Shown here in pieces: positions 7,902-10,905 of a stretch of DNA of 10,905 bases. The number at the start of each line of letters is the position of its first letter. Within the stretch, counting starts at the first letter, position 1. This DNA comes from an uncultured Chitinophagaceae bacterium (GTDB lineage Bacteria > Bacteroidota > Bacteroidia > Chitinophagales > Chitinophagaceae), in assembly GCA_903841915.1 (NCBI GenBank), contig CAIMKO010000036.1:1-10905 (forward strand), in the 5' to 3' direction. The notes below the pieces were generated by a model. It did not search any database, was not told the DNA's origin, and was given only the letters and a program-made list of their open reading frames with translations. A program made the translations under genes and the position numbers.

Positions 7902-9074
7902 ATGCTTTTTAAAAAACTCCTAATAGCAATCCTGCTTTTTTCAAACAGTATTGTTTCATTTTCTGGTAATCCCTTTTATCAGGAGGTAAAAAGGGAATTA
8001 CAAAAGGAGATTATCAAAAGAGCGAATATCGCCTTGCATGAAATACCAATAACCATTACTGCTGAGCATTCTTCAAGATCGGCAGGTGGGTTGCATGACT
8101 ATTTTTCAGAAGGAGATTATTGGTGGCCAAATCCTAATGATCCCAATGGTCCCTATATTCAAAAGGATGGTCTATCCAATCCCGATAATTTCGTTGCTCA
8201 TAGAAAAGCAATGATTCGGTTTAGTCAGATCATTGGAACATTATCATCAGCTTATTTAGTTACCGGAGATGAAAAGTATGTACAACATGCTTTTTTGCAT
8301 TTGAATGCTTGGTTTGTTGATACTGCTACCTTAATGAATCCATCATTATTCTATTCCCAGGCAATTAAAGGAAAGGCAACCGGAAGAAGTATTGGTGTGA
8401 TCGATATGATTCAAATGATGGAAGTTGCTCAAGGTATTATGGTAATGGAAAAAGCAAAGACCATTCATCAGAAAGATCTTTCAAAGATCAAGGAATGGTT
8501 TTCCAGTTATTTAAAATGGGTTACAACGCATACTTATGGAATTGAAGAAAGAGAGGCTAAAAACAATCATGGTACCTGTTGGGTAATGCAGGTTGCAGTA
8601 TTTGCAAAATTGGTAAACGATCAAACATTGCTGAATGAATGCAAAAACCGGTTTAAAAACAATTTACTACCCAGCCAATTAGATAAAAATGGAAGTTTTC
8701 CATTAGAATTAAAAAGGACCAAACCTTACGGATATTCTCTTTTTAACCTAGATGCAATGGTTACTATTTGCCGCACACTATCAAATACGCAGGAAGATTT
8801 GTGGGATTTTAAATTAGATGATGGCCGTTCATTAAAAAGTGCAGTTGAATTTATGTTCCCTTTTGTTGATAATAAAAATAGTTGGACTTATGCGCATGAT
8901 GTGATGTATTGGAATGATTGGCCGGTAGCTCAACCATTCCTGGTATTTGCCTATTCAAAATATGGGGATCAGTCTTGGTTAAATACCTGGAAGCGATTAG
9001 ATCATTTTCCGAAAACAGAAGAAATAATTAGAAACCTGCCGGTCAGGAATCCATTGATCTGGTTGAACAATTGA
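7902..9074 (+). CDS. Alginate lyase-superfamily protein (PF05426 type), probable PL38
   Basis: This is a secreted uronan lyase, probably endo-acting, with an (alpha/alpha)-barrel fold. A signal peptide is visible at the N-terminus (LLIAILLFSNSIVSFSG). Hallmarks of the PF05426 superfamily follow. HDYFSEGDYWWPNP (65-78) is the conserved aromatic block. NNHGT (221-225) provides the Asn222/His223 pair that acts in this superfamily. LELKRTKPYGYSLFNLDA (268-285) contains Arg272 and Tyr278, which are candidates for the charge-neutralising and acid/base residues. Its 390 residues and these motifs fit PL38 better than PL5, but the separation is made from memory. PL38 members include alginate lyases and a glucuronan lyase, so the substrate could be either. 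It follows the 122-base gap and precedes two sulfatases, and may be transcribed separately from the upstream genes. Confidence 0.8.
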   Translation: MLFKKLLIAILLFSNSIVSFSGNPFYQEVKRELQKEIIKRANIALHEIPITITAEHSSRSAGGLHDYFSEGDYWWPNPNDPNGPYIQKDGLSNPDNFVAHRKAMIRFSQIIGTLSSAYLVTGDEKYVQHAFLHLNAWFVDTATLMNPSLFYSQAIKGKATGRSIGVIDMIQMMEVAQGIMVMEKAKTIHQKDLSKIKEWFSSYLKWVTTHTYGIEEREAKNNHGTCWVMQVAVFAKLVNDQTLLNECKNRFKNNLLPSQLDKNGSFPLELKRTKPYGYSLFNLDAMVTICRTLSNTQEDLWDFKLDDGRSLKSAVEFMFPFVDNKNSWTYAHDVMYWNDWPVAQPFLVFAYSKYGDQSWLNTWKRLDHFPKTEEIIRNLPVRNPLIWLNN

Positions 9075-9104
9075 TATAGTAGTTTCAAAATAATCAAACT
9101 GTAA

Positions 9105-10718
9105 ATGAAGAAAACTGTTAGAATATTTACTCTAATCTTATTTGGTTTTATTACAAATTTGTATGCACAGAAAACAGTAAAGCCCAATATACTTTTCATT
9201 GCTATTGATGATTTGAAACCTGTATTAGGTTGTTATGGTGATGCAATGATCAAAACACCCAATATTGATCTCCTAGCACAAGCAGGAACAGTCTTTATGA
9301 GCAATTATTGTCAGCAAGCTGTATGTGGTCCTACCAGAGCAAGCTTAATGACCGGGAAACGTCCTGATTATACAAAGGTTTGGGATCTTAAAACCCCAAT
9401 GAGAGATGTTAATCCTGATATTCTTAGCCTGCCTCAATATTTTATTTCTCAAGGTTATTCTACTCAGGGAATTGGCAAAGTATATGACCCAAGAAATGTT
9501 GATAAAGAAATCGATAAACCATCTTGGAGTGTTCCTTATTATAAAACTGATAAAAAATATTATGCTGCTGAAACAGGCGAGCCTGCTTTAAATTTTTATC
9601 AATTACCTGCTACAAAAAAAATAGCTGAACAATATCTGAATGAAGCTAAAGTAAAGGGTTTATCAAATAAGGAAGCCAATGATTATGCTTTATCTAAAAT
9701 AAAACCATCAGTTGAATCTGCAGATGTTGCAGATAATGCTTACAATGATGGCGCCAATATTTTGCAGGCAAAAGATATTTTAGTTCAATTAAGTAAAAGC
9801 AAGCAACCTTTCTTTTTTGCAGTTGGTATCGCAAAGCCTCATCTTCCTTTTGTAGCGCCCAAGAAATATTGGGATTTATACAAAAGAGAAGATATGCCAC
9901 TTGCGGCGTTTCAGGGAAAATCTAAAAATGCGGTTGATATAGCGTATCATAATTCAGGAGAGATCAGAGCATACACAGACATTCCTCCTTTAACATCATT
10001 CACCGACCAGAAAGATTTTGGTTTAACACTGCCCATAGAAAAACAGAAAGAATTAATTCATGGTTATTATGCCGCAGTTTCTTATAGTGATGCATTGGTT
10101 GGTCAGCTATTACATACACTAGATTCATTAGGCCTTAGAAAAAATACCATCATTATTTTATGGGGAGATCATGGATGGCATTTGGGCGATCATAATCTAT
10201 GGTGTAAACATACCAATTTCGAACAGGCAACACATGCGCCATTGATCATTTCGGCACCCGGTATGAAACACAACCAAACAAATGCAATGACTGAATTTGT
10301 AGATGTATTTCCAACCCTCTGTGATTTAGCCGGAATAGCTATTCCCCAAAATTTAGATGGTAAAAGCTTAGTGCCATTAATGAAAAATCCTGGATCAAGT
10401 ATTAAAGAATTTTCAGTTAGCCAATATCCAAGAAGCGGAGCTCAAAGTGAAACAGAACGACAAGGTTATGCCAGTGCAAATTATATGGGATATTCGATAA
10501 GGACCAATCGGTACAGATATACAATTTGGATGGGTAATAAATTCAGAACAGATCAGGCATTCAAAAAAGAATTCATTGTGGGTACAGAATTATACGATTA
10601 TCAAAAAGATCCAAACGAAACGGTAAATGTTGTGAATGATGTGTTATATAAAACTATTTCAAATGACATGCATCAAAAGATGATCGACTTTTTTAAATCA
10701 CAAGAAAAAAATAAATGA
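9105..10718 (+). CDS. Iduronate-2-sulfatase-like sulfatase (S1 family)
   Basis: This is a periplasmic or exported type I sulfatase that hydrolyses sulfate esters. A signal peptide ends at LYAQ (cleavage after residue 21). Metal ligands Asp35/Asp36 lie in AIDDLKP. The formylglycine site is Cys74 in CGPTR, followed by LMTGKRPD, with Arg78; Thr replaces the commoner Ser of CxPSR, which the maturase should still accept. Lys244/His246 (KPHLPF), Asp355/His356 (WGDHGWHLGDH) and Lys368 complete the active site. The order and wording of these blocks, including LPQYF-GYST-GIGKVYDP, match the iduronate-2-sulfatase group (probably subfamily S1_7). At 537 residues it is full length. Cys-type sulfatases need an anSME or FGE maturase, not present here. 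It lies 30 bases after the PL38-like gene and its stop overlaps the next start. Sulfated uronate is a plausible substrate, but the regiochemistry cannot be read from sequence. Confidence 0.9.
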   Translation: MKKTVRIFTLILFGFITNLYAQKTVKPNILFIAIDDLKPVLGCYGDAMIKTPNIDLLAQAGTVFMSNYCQQAVCGPTRASLMTGKRPDYTKVWDLKTPMRDVNPDILSLPQYFISQGYSTQGIGKVYDPRNVDKEIDKPSWSVPYYKTDKKYYAAETGEPALNFYQLPATKKIAEQYLNEAKVKGLSNKEANDYALSKIKPSVESADVADNAYNDGANILQAKDILVQLSKSKQPFFFAVGIAKPHLPFVAPKKYWDLYKREDMPLAAFQGKSKNAVDIAYHNSGEIRAYTDIPPLTSFTDQKDFGLTLPIEKQKELIHGYYAAVSYSDALVGQLLHTLDSLGLRKNTIIILWGDHGWHLGDHNLWCKHTNFEQATHAPLIISAPGMKHNQTNAMTEFVDVFPTLCDLAGIAIPQNLDGKSLVPLMKNPGSSIKEFSVSQYPRSGAQSETERQGYASANYMGYSIRTNRYRYTIWMGNKFRTDQAFKKEFIVGTELYDYQKDPNETVNVVNDVLYKTISNDMHQKMIDFFKSQEKNK

Positions 10719-10905
10719 AGAAAAAAATTTGTATACTTTTTTTCTGTGTGATGTTTATTGATATAACACTCTTTGCACAGCCCAGATCAAAACCCAATAT
10801 TATTTACATATTGGCCGATGATCTAGGAATTGGTGATGTTAGTGCTTATGGTTCCGACAGTAATCATACTCCGGTAATTGATAAGCTAGCAAAAGAGGGA
10901 ATAAG
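10715..10905 (+). CDS. Second sulfatase, N-terminal part only (cut by window end)
   Basis: The ATG at 10715 overlaps the TGA of the preceding sulfatase (ATGA), and the frame stays open to the window end, giving 63 codons. The product starts with a signal peptide (MKKKICILFF core, cleavage near LFAQ). KPNIIYILADDLGIGDVSAY follows, with the Asp-Asp metal pair typical of type I sulfatases, then NHTPVIDKLAKEG. The DDLGxGDxSxYG wording is that of arylsulfatase A-like S1 sulfatases, a different subgroup from the upstream iduronate-2-sulfatase-like enzyme. The formylglycine motif lies beyond the edge, so catalytic competence cannot be judged. The four-base overlap implies translational coupling with its neighbour, and the two probably act on the same sulfated glycan at different positions or linkages. 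Confidence 0.85.
   Translation, partial: MKKKICILFFCVMFIDITLFAQPRSKPNIIYILADDLGIGDVSAYGSDSNHTPVIDKLAKEGI

Noticed and set aside
8471..8482. Perfect 12-base palindrome GAAAGATCTTTC
   Set aside because: It is inside the PL38-like coding region with no partner site, and a 12-base palindrome is expected by chance in AT-rich DNA.

Overview
The window comes from an AT-rich genome of the phylum Bacteroidota. The evidence is tight same-strand gene packing, start codons without Shine-Dalgarno sequences, type I signal peptides on all the depolymerases, and a gene content typical of polysaccharide-utilisation loci (PULs). A member of the Chitinophagaceae or a near relative is plausible, but this is an inference from style; no rRNA or marker gene is present.

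All nine genes lie on the + strand and form an almost continuous uronate-polymer degradation cluster. In order they are: the 3' part of an alpha/beta-hydrolase esterase (2-643); a PL6 two-domain beta-helix lyase (646-2955); a PL17-like heparinase II/III-fold oligo-alginate lyase (2961-5117); a KdgF-type cupin (5122-5463); an MFS hexuronate-type transporter (start revised to 5477, to 7009); an SDR reductase (7027-7779); a 122-bp gap; a PL38/PL5-like alginate lyase (7902-9074); an iduronate-2-sulfatase-like sulfatase (9105-10718); and the 5' end of a second sulfatase (from 10715), which overlaps the first by ATGA and runs off the window.

The parts fit one pathway. Secreted PL6 and PL38-like lyases would cut the polymer, and the PL17-like enzyme would release unsaturated monouronate. 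The MFS carrier would import the monomer, KdgF would convert it to the open-chain form DEH (4-deoxy-L-erythro-5-hexoseulose uronate), and the SDR would reduce DEH to 2-keto-3-deoxygluconate (KDG). Alginate is the best substrate guess, because PL6, PL17 and PL38 together match the known alginate set of a gut Bacteroides ovatus isolate. The sulfatase pair and the esterase do not fit plain alginate and point to a sulfated or esterified uronan, or to a second substrate module downstream of 7780. SusC/SusD, a regulator, KDG kinase and KDPG aldolase are not in the window.

The points most worth a second look are: a Phe at the position where PL17 enzymes carry an active-site His; an extra periplasmic segment of about 70 residues between TM1 and TM2 of the transporter; the sulfatases in an alginate-type operon; and an Asp in place of the second Gly of the SDR cofactor loop. 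No RNA genes, CRISPR arrays, mobile elements or convincing terminators were seen.
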